Source: Maribacter aquivivus (lineage in GTDB: Bacteria; Bacteroidota; Bacteroidia; Flavobacteriales; Flavobacteriaceae). From it: a stretch of DNA of 64,000 nucleotides. A model generated the notes under the pieces. It had not been told where the DNA came from. It did no database searches and was given only the letters and a program-made list of their open reading frames with translations. The position numbers and the translations under genes were made by a program. The stretch lies in NCBI RefSeq assembly GCF_900142175.1, contig NZ_FQZX01000001.1, positions 2,108,001 through 2,172,000 of the forward strand, written 5' to 3'. Positions 44,935 to 53,679 of this stretch are shown one piece after another (positions within the stretch are counted from its first letter, which is position 1; each line of letters starts with the position of its first letter).

Positions 44935-46215
44935 TTATTTATCGTTTGAGATATGTTCTGGGTAAGCTTCTAATCCATGTTCGGTAAGGTCTAAACCTTC
45001 GATCTCATCTTGTTTTGAAACACGTAATCCGATTGTTTTCTTCAATATAAATAGTACAACGAATGTTCCAAAGGCAGCCCAAAGAATATAGGCAAGAGAG
45101 CCATAAGTTTGTACCCAAAGAAGGCTTGCTCCGCCACCGTATAATAGACCACCATCTAAAGCGAAGACCCCTACTAATACAGTACCAAGAAAACCACATG
45201 TACCATGTACAGAAATTGCTCCAACAGGATCATCTATCTTTAATTTTTTATCTAATAGTTCAATAGAAAGTACTACAGCTAAACCACAAACTAAACCAAT
45301 GGCAATTGCGCCCCATGCGTTTACTGCTCCACAACCAGCGGTTATACCAACTAAACCGGCAAGTGCACCGTTCAAGGTCATTGAAAGATCAGGTTTTCCA
45401 TATCTTAACCAAGTCATGAAAAGTGCTGCAATAGCACCGATGGCTGCAGATAAATTAGTATTTATTATTACACTACCTGCCGCTATAGTATCATCACCAC
45501 CCCAAGCTAATTGAGATCCGCCGTTGAAACCAAACCAACCTAACCATAGTATAAATACACCAAGTGATCCTAATAACATATTATGACCTGGAATAGCCTT
45601 TACTTCTCCGTCAACATATTTACCAATTCTAGGGCCAACCATTATAGCTGCTACCAAAGCAGCACCACCACCAACAGCGTGTACTACTGAGGATCCTGCA
45701 AAATCAATAAAACCTGCAGTGTTTAGCCATGCATCATCATCAAAAGGCCAGTACCAACTTCCTGAAATTGGATATATTAAGGTTGTTAAAACAGCTGAAA
45801 GTATTAAATAAGTAGAAAACTTAGTTCTTTCTGCCACGGCTCCAGAAACAATTGTAGCTGCGGTTGCACAGAATACCGTTTGAAAGAATAAATTGTACCA
45901 GTCTGTTGCACTAAAAAAGAAATACCCTTGATCTGTTGGGCTAGATCTAAATAATCCTCCTAGTACCAAATCACTTCCATACATTATACCATATCCTACG
46001 GCCCAAAACAAAAGAGATCCAATTGCAAGGTCCATTAAGTTTTTCATGATAATATTACCGGTATTCTTACTTCTGGTAAAACCAACTTCTACCAGAGTAA
46101 ACCCAGCTTGCATAAAGAAGACTAAAATACCGGCGAGTACAATCCATAATGCACCCATGTCGGCATTTATGGCTTCCAAAGCCTTGTCCATCGATTCTTG
46201 TGTTACTTCATTCAT
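44935..46215 (-). CDS. amtB: Ammonium transporter
   Basis: This 426-aa protein has about 11 membrane segments and all marks of Amt: GFTRSKNTGNIIMKNLMD, the conserved His pair, one in SSVVHAVGGGAALVA and one in ISVHGTCGFLGTVLVG, and GWFGFNGGS. There is no obvious signal peptide. It imports ammonium through a trimer and is gated by P-II. The glnK-type gene lies 33 bases upstream, which makes them one operon. Confidence 0.96.
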   Translation of the reverse strand: MNEVTQESMDKALEAINADMGALWIVLAGILVFFMQAGFTLVEVGFTRSKNTGNIIMKNLMDLAIGSLLFWAVGYGIMYGSDLVLGGLFRSSPTDQGYFFFSATDWYNLFFQTVFCATAATIVSGAVAERTKFSTYLILSAVLTTLIYPISGSWYWPFDDDAWLNTAGFIDFAGSSVVHAVGGGAALVAAIMVGPRIGKYVDGEVKAIPGHNMLLGSLGVFILWLGWFGFNGGSQLAWGGDDTIAAGSVIINTNLSAAIGAIAALFMTWLRYGKPDLSMTLNGALAGLVGITAGCGAVNAWGAIAIGLVCGLAVVLSIELLDKKLKIDDPVGAISVHGTCGFLGTVLVGVFALDGGLLYGGGASLLWVQTYGSLAYILWAAFGTFVVLFILKKTIGLRVSKQDEIEGLDLTEHGLEAYPEHISNDK

Positions 46216-46248
46216 ATTTGTAATTTTTTGAGTGGTTTATTTTTAAGT

Positions 46249-46587
46249 TTAGTTAATTCCTGCCAAGCCTTTTTCCTTAGTTCTAATTCTATAAGCTTCT
46301 TGAACCTCAGAAACAAATATTTTACCATCACCGACATTACCAGAATATGCAGATTCAAGAATAGAATTCACTGTTTTTTCAAGAAAGTCATCAGATACTA
46401 CAATAGATAAATATCTTCGTTGTATGTCTGTTGTACTGTATGAAATGCCACGGTATACATGACCTTGTTTCTCATTTCCTACGCCTGTTACATCCCAGTA
46501 ACTAAAGAAGTTAACTTCAATATTGTGCAACGCCTCTTTGACATCGTCAAACTTTGATTTTCTGATAATTGCCTCGATTTTTTTCAT
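46249..46587 (-). CDS. glnK: P-II nitrogen regulatory protein
   Basis: ATG 46587 (MKKIEAIIRKSKFDDVKEAL) is the true start; the ORF upstream adds 14 unlikely residues. The 112-aa protein has full family length. The T-loop region is GNEKQGHVYRGISYSTTDIQ, with Tyr50 at the place of the uridylylated Tyr51 in E. coli. The C-terminal signature is VGDGKIFVSEVQEAYRIRT. It binds ATP/ADP and 2-oxoglutarate and gates AmtB. It is the first gene of the amtB operon. Confidence 0.95.
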   Translation of the reverse strand: MKKIEAIIRKSKFDDVKEALHNIEVNFFSYWDVTGVGNEKQGHVYRGISYSTTDIQRRYLSIVVSDDFLEKTVNSILESAYSGNVGDGKIFVSEVQEAYRIRTKEKGLAGIN

Positions 46588-46878
46588 TTGAATAAGTTTT
46601 TGATACTGCCAAATATATGTTAAAAACATTCAGACCCTAAAAATAATAGGGTCTGAAGACTAATTTTTATCAGTATGATAATATATACCCCTAAAAAATT
46701 AGGGTATTGTTATTTTAAGATGATAATACTGAAGATACCAAGAAGAGATAAAGACGATTTACGCTACATCATAGAAAAATCGTCAGGAAAATGAGTAATT
46801 ATCTAACGATTGTTTAATAAAACAGCAAATACTTAAAAAAATGAATAAAAATAAAATAGTGAATGGAGAATGTTAAAT

Positions 46879-47250
46879 CTATAACATTTTGCAAATCCAT
46901 AGCCCTAGTGAGATAGCTAGTATGCCAATTGCTACACTAAAACCCATATATAGGGATGTTTGTAGTAATGAAGATTCTTTGAATAGAATGTTGCTTTCTA
47001 AAGCGAATGTAGAGAAAGTAGTAAAGCCACCGCAGAAACCGGTAGCTAATAGTAAAGTTTGATTTTCTGAAATGTAATTGTTCTTGAGAGAGAGACCTAT
47101 TAGTATACCTATAAGTAGACAACCAATAATATTGACTAAAAATGTACCTAGATAGAAATTTGAATAGTAGGCATTCAGGTTCTTTGATATGTAGTATCTT
47201 AAAATACTACCAAACCCACCACCTATAAAAACCAGTAAAAATTGTTTCAT
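46879..47250 (-). CDS. crcB: Fluoride exporter CrcB/Fluc
   Basis: This 123-aa protein has four membrane segments and the Fluc signature GFCGGFTTFSTFALE. It is a dimeric fluoride channel. No fluoride riboswitch could be seen upstream. A 58-aa membrane protein gene lies 18 bases upstream on the same strand, so they may form one unit. Confidence 0.94.
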   Translation of the reverse strand: MKQFLLVFIGGGFGSILRYYISKNLNAYYSNFYLGTFLVNIIGCLLIGILIGLSLKNNYISENQTLLLATGFCGGFTTFSTFALESNILFKESSLLQTSLYMGFSVAIGILAISLGLWICKML

Positions 47251-47268
47251 ACCTTATAAAGGTAAAAA

Positions 47269-47445
47269 CTAAACTGCTTTCTTGTAGCTTGTAGTAAGTA
47301 AATCTAACGGATAGATTACAGAAGTTGGTTGTTTAGCTGATTTTTGAGATGGTGTTTTCGCTTTTTGAGAAACACTTATCAAGCTAACCGCTACCAAGGC
47401 AATGTTAATACCTACTAATACTAAGAAAATTGTAAGAAATGTCAT
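47269..47445 (-). CDS. Single-pass microprotein, 58 aa
   Basis: A frame on the minus strand from ATG 47445 (or the adjacent 47448) to TAG 47269 encodes MTFLTIFLVLVGINIALVAV, then a mostly polar basic tail (VSQKAKTPSQKSAKQPT). One N-terminal membrane helix with a cytosolic or periplasmic tail is predicted. The helix resembles the 28-aa protein at 63181 (MTTFLTVFLVLMIVNIILLL). It precedes crcB by 18 bases in the same operon direction. Function unknown. Confidence 0.6.
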   Translation of the reverse strand: MTFLTIFLVLVGINIALVAVSLISVSQKAKTPSQKSAKQPTSVIYPLDLLTTSYKKAV

Positions 47446-47565
47446 CATAATATATTACACCTTATAGATGAATAACGCAAAATTACGGTATTTGGTATAT
47501 TAAACGCCGATTATCAGTGTTTTGTTGTGAAAATGTTAATTTTTGTGGTGTAGGAAAAAAATTAA

Positions 47566-47754
47566 CTATTCCTTTAGGAAAAACTTTATAAATAATAGAA
47601 GAATTACGAATAGTGTAAAGAAAACACCAATCCATTTAACGCCTTTGTAATTCTTTTGGTGCAATTTGAAGTCTTTTTTATAAGTAATGACAATAATTAT
47701 GGCGAAAACCACTGCAAAAGCGATTGCAAAAATGATTTGTCCGGTGCTAAACAT
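47566..47754 (-). CDS. Small two-helix membrane protein, 62 aa
   Basis: The frame encodes MFSTGQIIFAIAFAVVFAII, a basic loop (TYKKDFKLHQKNYKG), then a second hydrophobic helix (WIGVFFTLFVILLLFIKFFL). The two-helix pattern and its closed frame in an otherwise empty gap support a real gene. It is divergent from the nucleotide pyrophosphohydrolase gene at 47800, which starts 46 bases away. Function unknown. Confidence 0.75.
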   Translation of the reverse strand: MFSTGQIIFAIAFAVVFAIIIVITYKKDFKLHQKNYKGVKWIGVFFTLFVILLLFIKFFLKE

Positions 47755-47799
47755 ATTTCATATTTTTACGCAAAGCTAACGGAAAACGGTATAATAAAG

Positions 47800-48186
47800 A
47801 TGAAAAACAAAATCAAAGCAGTAGAAGAGTTTCATAATTCTTTTGGTCTAGGTGTTTCAGAAGATATGATTGCAGATTTAGGAGAAGCGAAAAATACGTT
47901 GCGTTTCAATTTAATGGATGAGGAAAATAAAGAGTATTTAGAAGCAGCTCAGAATAATGACCTAGTTGAGGTTGCTGATGCCTTAGGCGATATGTTATAC
48001 ATATTATGTGGTACTATTTTGGAGCATGGTATGCAGTATAAAATTGAAGAGGTGTTCAATGAGATACAAAGAAGTAATATGAGTAAACTTGGAGAAGATG
48101 GTAAACCTATTTACCGTGAAGACGGTAAGGTGTTAAAAGGACCAAATTATTCTAAACCGAATATTGGTGTAATATTGGATAAATAA
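47800..48186 (+). CDS. MazG-like pyrophosphohydrolase
   Basis: ATG 47800 (MKNKIKAVEEFHNSFGLG) is preferred over the long upstream frame, which runs through the divergent gene. The 128-aa all-helical protein belongs to the PRA-PH/MazG-like group: EENKEYLEAAQNNDLVEVADALGD has the E-x2-E and E-x2-D metal-binding pattern. It likely hydrolyses a nucleoside triphosphate or phosphoribosyl-ATP-like compound. Its role is unknown. Confidence 0.88.
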   Translation: MKNKIKAVEEFHNSFGLGVSEDMIADLGEAKNTLRFNLMDEENKEYLEAAQNNDLVEVADALGDMLYILCGTILEHGMQYKIEEVFNEIQRSNMSKLGEDGKPIYREDGKVLKGPNYSKPNIGVILDK

Positions 48187-48213
48187 AAAAGGGGGCGATT
48201 TGCCCCCTTTTTT
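48185..48213. terminator. Strong terminator
   Basis: AAAAAAGGGGGC and GCCCCCTTTTTT form a G+C-rich stem with a 5-base loop between convergent genes. It works for both. Confidence 0.95.
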
Positions 48214-49284
48214 TTATGCTTCAACTTTAAAACGCCATCCGAACTTATCTTCAGACTTATTATATTGTATATCTGTTATAATTTTCTTTAATTTTTGTGC
48301 GTAGCTATTTTCTAGTTCTGGCAACTCATAATCCGTATCTCTAAAACCAAAACCGGCAATTGGCGAAATAACCGCTGCTGTACCAGCACCGAACATTTCT
48401 TTTAAAGAACCATCTTTAGCTGCGTCAACAACTTCTTTAACCGTAATTTTTCTAACCTCGGTCTTTATACCTTGGTCTTTAGCGATATCTAAAATGCTTT
48501 TTCTGGTGATTCCATCAAGAATACGATCACTTGTAGGTCCTGTTAATAAGGTATCATTTATTCTAATGAAAATGTTCATTGCACCCGCTTCCTCAATATA
48601 TTCGTGGGTAGTGTCATCTGTCCAAATTACTTGGTTGTATCCTTTTGCTACTGCTAATTGAGTTGGGTAGAATTGACCTGCATAATTACCGCCAGCTTTT
48701 GCGAAACCAACACCACCGTTTGCAGATCTAGAATATTTCTCTTCAATTAGCACTTTTACTTTACCAGAAAAGTATGCTCCGGAAGGTGCGCAAGCGATAA
48801 TGAATTTATATTCATCGGCTGGTGAGGCATGAAAACCATTACCAGAAGCAAACATAAAAGGTCTTATATATAATGAACTACCTTCTTGAGTAGGTATAAA
48901 ATCTTTATCAAGGTTAAGTAACGTGGTTAGCCCTTCCATAAAATAATCTTCAGGAATTTGAGGTATACACATTCTTTCCGCAGAAATATTAAAACGCTTG
49001 TGGTTTTCTAATGGTCTAAATAGGTAGACATCATTATTTTCATCCTTATAGGCTTTCATACCTTCAAAAATAGATTGTCCGTAATGGAAAATCTTCGAAG
49101 ATGGATCTAACGTAATTGGTTGGTAAGGCGTAATTTTCGGCATTTCCCAAGCACCATTTTTGTAGGTACAGACCATCATATGGTCTGAAAATACAGATCC
49201 AAAAGCAAGATTGTCAAAATCTACTTGGTCAATTTTAGAGGTTTTTACCTTTTCTATCGTGATATCTTTTGTTGCAATACTCAT
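48214..49284 (-). CDS. ilvE: Branched-chain amino acid aminotransferase
   Basis: This 356-aa enzyme is of the longer type II BCAT group. Family marks are IFHYGQSIFEGMKAYKD, the PLP lysine in FAKAGGNYAGQFYPT, and EEAGAMNIFI and TRKSILDIAKD. It uses PLP to interconvert branched-chain amino acids and keto acids with 2-oxoglutarate. No ilv operon adjoins it; the divergent neighbour encodes a DUF4920 protein. Confidence 0.96.
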   Translation of the reverse strand: MSIATKDITIEKVKTSKIDQVDFDNLAFGSVFSDHMMVCTYKNGAWEMPKITPYQPITLDPSSKIFHYGQSIFEGMKAYKDENNDVYLFRPLENHKRFNISAERMCIPQIPEDYFMEGLTTLLNLDKDFIPTQEGSSLYIRPFMFASGNGFHASPADEYKFIIACAPSGAYFSGKVKVLIEEKYSRSANGGVGFAKAGGNYAGQFYPTQLAVAKGYNQVIWTDDTTHEYIEEAGAMNIFIRINDTLLTGPTSDRILDGITRKSILDIAKDQGIKTEVRKITVKEVVDAAKDGSLKEMFGAGTAAVISPIAGFGFRDTDYELPELENSYAQKLKKIITDIQYNKSEDKFGWRFKVEA

Positions 49285-49392
49285 GAAATACGTAACTTTA
49301 GTTGATTAAAATTAAACAAATATCCCTACTAGCACTTCTTTTTTAGTTTTAAATTGATGAGTTTTGCAGGTATATCAACATTTTTAGGATTT

Positions 49393-49872
49393 ATGAAAGG
49401 ATTTAACATATTACTTGTGTTTTTATTTGGATTTTTTACTTGTCTTGCACAGCAAGATGTAGATAATAGTTCATCAAAATTTTATGGTGATGAATTTAAA
49501 ATCACTGAATTAAGTAGTAAAGATGATGTTATGAAGCAATTTGCTTCAATGCCTGTAGCTGACTCTTTGAACCTTCAGTTTAAAACTAAGGTAAAAGAGG
49601 TTTGCAAAGTAAAAGGGTGTTGGATGATTGTTGAACTGCCAGAAGGTGAGCAAGCAATGGTGCGTTTTAAAGATTACGGATTTTTTATGCCTGCAGATAT
49701 TCTAGAAAAAGAAGTTGTTTTAAACGGATTGGCATTTGTAGAAGAAATGAGTGTTGGTGATCAACAGCATTATGCAAAAGATGGTGGTAAGACAGAAGAA
49801 GAGATAGCAAAAATTACAACTCCGAAAAGAACATATAGTTTTGAAGCAACTGGAGTGTTAGTTCCAAATTAA
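49393..49872 (+). CDS. DUF4920 exported protein
   Basis: ATG 49393 (MKGFNILLVFLFGFFTCLAQ) gives a clean signal peptide; the upstream ATG at 49354 would bury it behind 13 residues. The mature domain matches DUF4920: VKEVCKVKGCWMIVELPEGE with paired Cys, RFKDYGFFMPADI and TYSFEATGVLV. The Cys pair may bind metal or form a disulfide. The function is unknown. The mnmD gene starts one base after its stop, so they are one unit. Confidence 0.88.
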   Translation: MKGFNILLVFLFGFFTCLAQQDVDNSSSKFYGDEFKITELSSKDDVMKQFASMPVADSLNLQFKTKVKEVCKVKGCWMIVELPEGEQAMVRFKDYGFFMPADILEKEVVLNGLAFVEEMSVGDQQHYAKDGGKTEEEIAKITTPKRTYSFEATGVLVPN

Positions 49873-49873
49873 T

Positions 49874-50536
49874 TTGAAAAGAGAAATTATTACTACAGGC
49901 GATGGTTCTAAAACCATTCAAATCATGGACTGGCAAGAACAGTACCACTCAAAACATGGAGCTATTCAAGAAGCTTATCATGTATTTATTAAATCCGGGT
50001 TAGATTTATTCAAAGATCAAGAAATTCAAATTCTAGAAATTGGTTTTGGTACTGGGCTAAATGCATTTATTACACTTATTGAATTTGAAAAGCGCAATTT
50101 GCAAATAGGTTATACAGGTGTAGAGGCTTATCCGGTTTCAAATGAAGAGCTAGATCAATTAAATTATTTAGAAGAATTAAAATCACTTTCTAGAAAAGAT
50201 GATTTTGATTTAATGCATTCATCTCCTTGGGCGCAAGAAATAGAAATTGCTAAAAATTTCAGTCTAAACAAGCAGCAGAAATTTTTTAAAGAGATTGATG
50301 CGCTCAATACCTACCATCTAATTTATTTCGATGCCTTTGGCGCTCGTGTACAACCAGAATTATGGACGGTAGAAATTTTTAAAATCATGTTCAATGCTAT
50401 GAAGAGTGGCGGGTATTTGGTTACTTATGCTGCTAAAGGTAGTGTTAGACGGGCTATGTTAGAAGTTGGTTTTCTTGTTGAGAGACTTCCTGGACCTCCT
50501 GGTAAAAGAGAAATGCTGAGGGCTAAAAAAGAATAA
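49874..50536 (+). CDS. mnmD: tRNA U34 methyltransferase MnmD
   Basis: A TTG at 49874 starts a 220-aa protein of the DUF752/MnmC N-terminal group: a SAM motif EIGFGTGLNAFITLIEF and later IYFDAFGARVQPELW. In E. coli this domain is fused to an FAD oxidase as MnmC; here it stands alone. It should finish methylaminomethyl-uridine at the wobble base of certain tRNAs. It follows the DUF4920 gene. Confidence 0.9.
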   Translation: MKREIITTGDGSKTIQIMDWQEQYHSKHGAIQEAYHVFIKSGLDLFKDQEIQILEIGFGTGLNAFITLIEFEKRNLQIGYTGVEAYPVSNEELDQLNYLEELKSLSRKDDFDLMHSSPWAQEIEIAKNFSLNKQQKFFKEIDALNTYHLIYFDAFGARVQPELWTVEIFKIMFNAMKSGGYLVTYAAKGSVRRAMLEVGFLVERLPGPPGKREMLRAKKE

Positions 50537-50649
50537 TAAATTTCTTGTTAATATAACTTTAACACCTTGTGCATCAATAGCTTTTGTGACAATGTTAAAT
50601 CGGAATTAAATAGTGCGTCAAGAATCTCTAAATATGATACCTTTAGTCC

Positions 50650-51612
50650 ATGAAAGTATTGATAACAGGTGCGACAGGTTTAGTGGGGAGCGAGTTGGTA
50701 TCTCAATGCCATGAAAAAGGTTATGCCGTTAACTACCTAACCACACGTAAAAATAAAATTGTTTCAGAAGATAATTACCAAGGTTTCTTTTGGGATCCAA
50801 AGGCTGGTGAAATAGACGCTAAGTGTTTAGATGGTGTTTCTGTAATCATCAATTTGGCAGGTTCTAGTATTTCTAAAAGATGGACAAGTAGTTATAAGAA
50901 AGAAATTATAAATAGCAGGGTTAATACCTTAGAGTTGCTAAAGAGCACGCTTTTAGCGAATGAAAATCATACCGTAAAATCACTTATTTCTGCATCTGCA
51001 ATTGGTATTTATCCCGATTCGGTAAGTAACTATTACACTGAAGACGAAGCTGCTGTTGATGATAGTTTTTTAGGAGAGGTAGTAGCTATTTGGGAGAAGA
51101 AAATTAATGAATTTAAATCCTTAGGATTAAAAGTTGCTAAAGTCCGTATTGGGCTTGTAATGTCTAAAGATGGCGGTGCGTTACCAGAAATGGCAAAACC
51201 TGTTAAGTATTACGTAGGGGCGGCTTTTGGTTCTGGTCAGCAATGGCAATCTTGGATTCATATAACAGATTTGGCAGCTATTTTTCTTCATATAACTAAG
51301 TATGAATTAAAAGGTACGTTTAATGGCGTTGCGCCAAACCCTGTAACTAATGTCAAGCTCGTAAAAGAAATTGCAAAAGCATTAGATCAACCACTTATAT
51401 TACCAAATATCCCAAAATTTGTCATGTATACTGTACTTGGTGAAATGGCATATATCTTATTTGCAAGTCAACGCGTAAGCAGTAAAAAAATAGAAGAAGA
51501 AGGTTTTATTTTTCAATACGCGAATATTTGTCAAGCACTTGGGTCTATTTATAATACAAATGCCGAATGTGTTGATTCTAAAAATAAAGTGACAAAGCAA
51601 TTTGTGTCTTAA
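50650..51612 (+). CDS. TIGR01777 family nucleotide sugar epimerase-like protein
   Basis: This 320-aa SDR-like protein has the Rossmann motif GATGLVGSELVSQCHEKG at the N-terminus and family marks NLAGSSISKRWTSSYKKEII, SASAIGIYP and SWIHITDLA. The usual YxxxK is replaced as is normal in this group (YfcH/SDR39U1). It is probably a cytosolic NADP-binding protein of unknown substrate. Terminator follows. Confidence 0.92.
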   Translation: MKVLITGATGLVGSELVSQCHEKGYAVNYLTTRKNKIVSEDNYQGFFWDPKAGEIDAKCLDGVSVIINLAGSSISKRWTSSYKKEIINSRVNTLELLKSTLLANENHTVKSLISASAIGIYPDSVSNYYTEDEAAVDDSFLGEVVAIWEKKINEFKSLGLKVAKVRIGLVMSKDGGALPEMAKPVKYYVGAAFGSGQQWQSWIHITDLAAIFLHITKYELKGTFNGVAPNPVTNVKLVKEIAKALDQPLILPNIPKFVMYTVLGEMAYILFASQRVSSKKIEEEGFIFQYANICQALGSIYNTNAECVDSKNKVTKQFVS

Positions 51613-51639
51613 AGCTTAAACTGTTTGTCAGATATAATT

Positions 51640-51666
51640 AAATCCGCTTTTGGCGGATTTTTTTTT
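51640..51666 (+). terminator. Terminator of the TIGR01777 gene
   Basis: AAATCCGC and GCGGATTT form an 8-base stem with a 5-base loop; a T run follows on the plus strand. Confidence 0.92.
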
Positions 51667-51682
51667 AAACTTTTGTGACATT

Positions 51683-51714
51683 TTGACATTTTTAAAGAAT
51701 TGGCAGTACTTTTG
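51683..51714 (+). promoter_or_regulatory. Promoter of grpE-dnaJ
   Basis: TTG (51683-51685), 21 bases, then TACTTTTG (51707-51714), a full match to TANNTTTG. It lies 36 bases before the grpE ATG. Confidence 0.75.
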
Positions 51715-51750
51715 CCTGCTTTTAATCAGCGATTTAAATTACAATAAATT

Positions 51751-52308
51751 ATGAGTGATAAAGAAAACACTTTGGATGATGAATTCTTGGATGATGAGCT
51801 ATTAGAAGGCCAAGAGCAAGAACAAAAGCTAGAGAATGAAGAGGAAGAAGAAGAAAAGTCGGTAGAAGAAACGCTTAGCGATGAACTAGCGAAAGAGAAA
51901 GATAAGTTTTTAAGATTGTTTGCAGAATTTGAGAATTATAAAAGACGTACTTCTAAAGAACGTATGGAGTTGTTTAAGACTGCAGGGCAAGAAGTAATTG
52001 TTTCATTATTACCAGTTCTAGATGATTTTGATAGAGCTATGAAAGAATTGGCAAAATCAGAAGATAAAGAAACTTTTACCGGTATTGAGCTAATTAATGT
52101 TAAGCTTAGAGAGACTCTTAAGGGCAAAGGTTTAGAAATGGTTGAAGCTAAGGCGGGTGATGTTTTTGATGCAGATATACATGAAGCAATAACTCAAATA
52201 CCAGCACCTGACAAGAAGATGAAAGGTAAAATTATCGACGTTATCGAAAAAGGGTTTAAGTTGGGCGACCGTATCATTAGGCATCCAAAAGTAGTTGTAG
52301 GAAATTAA
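51751..52308 (+). CDS. grpE: Nucleotide exchange factor GrpE
   Basis: This 185-aa protein has a long acidic N-terminal helix region (runs of E and D up to residue 45), then the conserved LRLFAEFENYKRRTSKERME and, in the C-terminal beta domain, GDVFDADIHEAITQIPAPDK and LGDRIIRHPKVVVGN. It promotes ADP release from DnaK. The dnaJ gene follows after nine bases. Confidence 0.96.
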   Translation: MSDKENTLDDEFLDDELLEGQEQEQKLENEEEEEEKSVEETLSDELAKEKDKFLRLFAEFENYKRRTSKERMELFKTAGQEVIVSLLPVLDDFDRAMKELAKSEDKETFTGIELINVKLRETLKGKGLEMVEAKAGDVFDADIHEAITQIPAPDKKMKGKIIDVIEKGFKLGDRIIRHPKVVVGN

Positions 52309-52317
52309 AAAATTGGA

Positions 52318-53442
52318 ATGAAGGAAGATTATTATGAAGTATTAGGCATCAGTAAGAGTGCAACTGCTGCAGAAATAAAAAAAGCATACCGTAAAAAGGC
52401 ATTGCAGTATCACCCAGATAAAAATCCGGGAGATAGTTCTGCAGAAGAGAAGTTTAAGAAATCTGCTGAAGCTTATGAAGTTTTAAGTGACGCCGATAAG
52501 AAAGCTCGTTACGATCAGTTTGGCCATTCTGCTTTTGAAGGCGGCGGTGGCGGCGGCGGTTTCGGTGGCGGCGGTATGAATATGGATGATATCTTCAGCC
52601 AATTTGGTGATATTTTTGGTGGCGGCTTCGGCGGCGGAGGCTTTGGTGGCTTCGGCGGTGGCGGTGGTCAACGAAGAGTAAAAGGAAGTAATCTGAGAAT
52701 TAGGGTTACATTGACCTTAGAAGAGATTGCAAATGGTGTAGAGAAAAAAGTTAAGGTAAAACGAAAAGTCCAAGCAGAAGGGGTTACCTATAAAACATGT
52801 ACTACTTGTAATGGTAGAGGACAGGTGACAAAAATTCAGAACACGATACTTGGTAGAATGCAAACAGCAGCTGTTTGTAGTACTTGTGGTGGAAGTGGTC
52901 AAATTTTAGATGGTAAACCAGGTGATGCGGATGCACAAGGACTTAAAGTTGCTGAAGAAACTGTTTCTATTAATATACCTGCAGGTGTAGAGGAAGGTAT
53001 GCAGTTAAAAGTGCCTAATAAAGGTAATGATGCTCCAGGTAATGGGGTGCCAGGAGATTTATTAGTTGCCATAGAAACCCAAGAGCATAGCACACTTAAA
53101 AGAGAAGGTGATAATTTACATTATGATCTTTATGTAAGTATTTCTGAAGCTGTTTTAGGAACTTCAAAAGAAATCGATGCCGTTGGTGGTAAAGTTCGTA
53201 TTAAGCTAGAAGCAGGTATTCAGTCTGGTAAAATATTGAGACTTAGAGGTAAGGGTATTACGAGCTTAAATGGTTATGGTGCTGGTGATATATTGGTACA
53301 TGTAAACGTTTGGACACCTAAAGAGTTGAATAAAGAGCAGAAAGAATTCTTCGAAAAAATGCAGGGCAATGACAATTTTGAGCCTAAACCAGAGAAATCT
53401 GATAAGTCATTTTTTGAAAAAGTTAAAGATATGTTCTCGTAA
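52318..53442 (+). CDS. dnaJ: Chaperone DnaJ with two-motif zinc region
   Basis: This 374-aa protein has the J domain (1-70) with the HPD motif in YHPDKNPGD, a Gly/Phe-rich linker ([10 protein letters not shown] repeats), and C-terminal client-binding domains ending [12 protein letters not shown]. The zinc region has only two CxxCxGxG units (CTTCNGRG and CSTCGGSG) instead of four. I know this as the normal form in Flavobacteria, so it is probably functional with one zinc. It works with DnaK and GrpE. Confidence 0.96.
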   Translation: MKEDYYEVLGISKSATAAEIKKAYRKKALQYHPDKNPGDSSAEEKFKKSAEAYEVLSDADKKARYDQFGHSAFEGGGGGGGFGGGGMNMDDIFSQFGDIFGGGFGGGGFGGFGGGGGQRRVKGSNLRIRVTLTLEEIANGVEKKVKVKRKVQAEGVTYKTCTTCNGRGQVTKIQNTILGRMQTAAVCSTCGGSGQILDGKPGDADAQGLKVAEETVSINIPAGVEEGMQLKVPNKGNDAPGNGVPGDLLVAIETQEHSTLKREGDNLHYDLYVSISEAVLGTSKEIDAVGGKVRIKLEAGIQSGKILRLRGKGITSLNGYGAGDILVHVNVWTPKELNKEQKEFFEKMQGNDNFEPKPEKSDKSFFEKVKDMFS

Positions 53443-53453
53443 GTTCTAAATAA

Positions 53454-53482
53454 TTTGTTTTTAAATAAAAAACGTATATTTG
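53454..53482 (+). promoter_or_regulatory. Candidate promoter downstream of dnaJ
   Basis: TTTG (53454-53457), 17 bases, then TATATTTG (53475-53482), a full TANNTTTG match in the Bacteroidota spacing. No gene start lies within the next 190 bases. Confidence 0.5.
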
Positions 53483-53486
53483 AGAT

Positions 53487-53570
53487 AATATTGGGCAACC
53501 AATATTAATTTTCTTTTTCATAGCAATTTTTTTCCCATCCTTGATTTATCAAGGGTGGGTTTTGCTTTTT
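53487..53570 (+). ncRNA. Candidate small RNA of about 80 bases
   Basis: A promoter-like pattern ends at 53482. Directly afterwards lies an 8-base hairpin AATATTGG with loop GCAA and CCAATATT (53487-53506). A terminator-type stem and T run close the stretch. The arrangement fits a short stand-alone transcript, but it could also be the dnaJ 3' end. I know no Rfam family for it. Confidence 0.4.
53534..53570 (+). terminator. Terminator after dnaJ or the small RNA
   Basis: CCCATCCTTGA and TCAAGGGTGGG form an 11-base stem (one G-T pair) with loop TTTA, followed by TTTTGCTTTTT. Confidence 0.85.
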
Positions 53571-53679
53571 AGGGCAAAATAGTTTTTACTTTATAAGCTT
53601 TATAATTAGTACCCTATAAAGGAATCATAAAGAGTATAGCTAGTCAAAACAATTCAATATCTTTGTAGAAATTGAGTAC

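Noticed and set aside
47449..47565. Fluoride riboswitch before the crcB unit
   Set aside because: I could not find the conserved riboswitch core in this gap.
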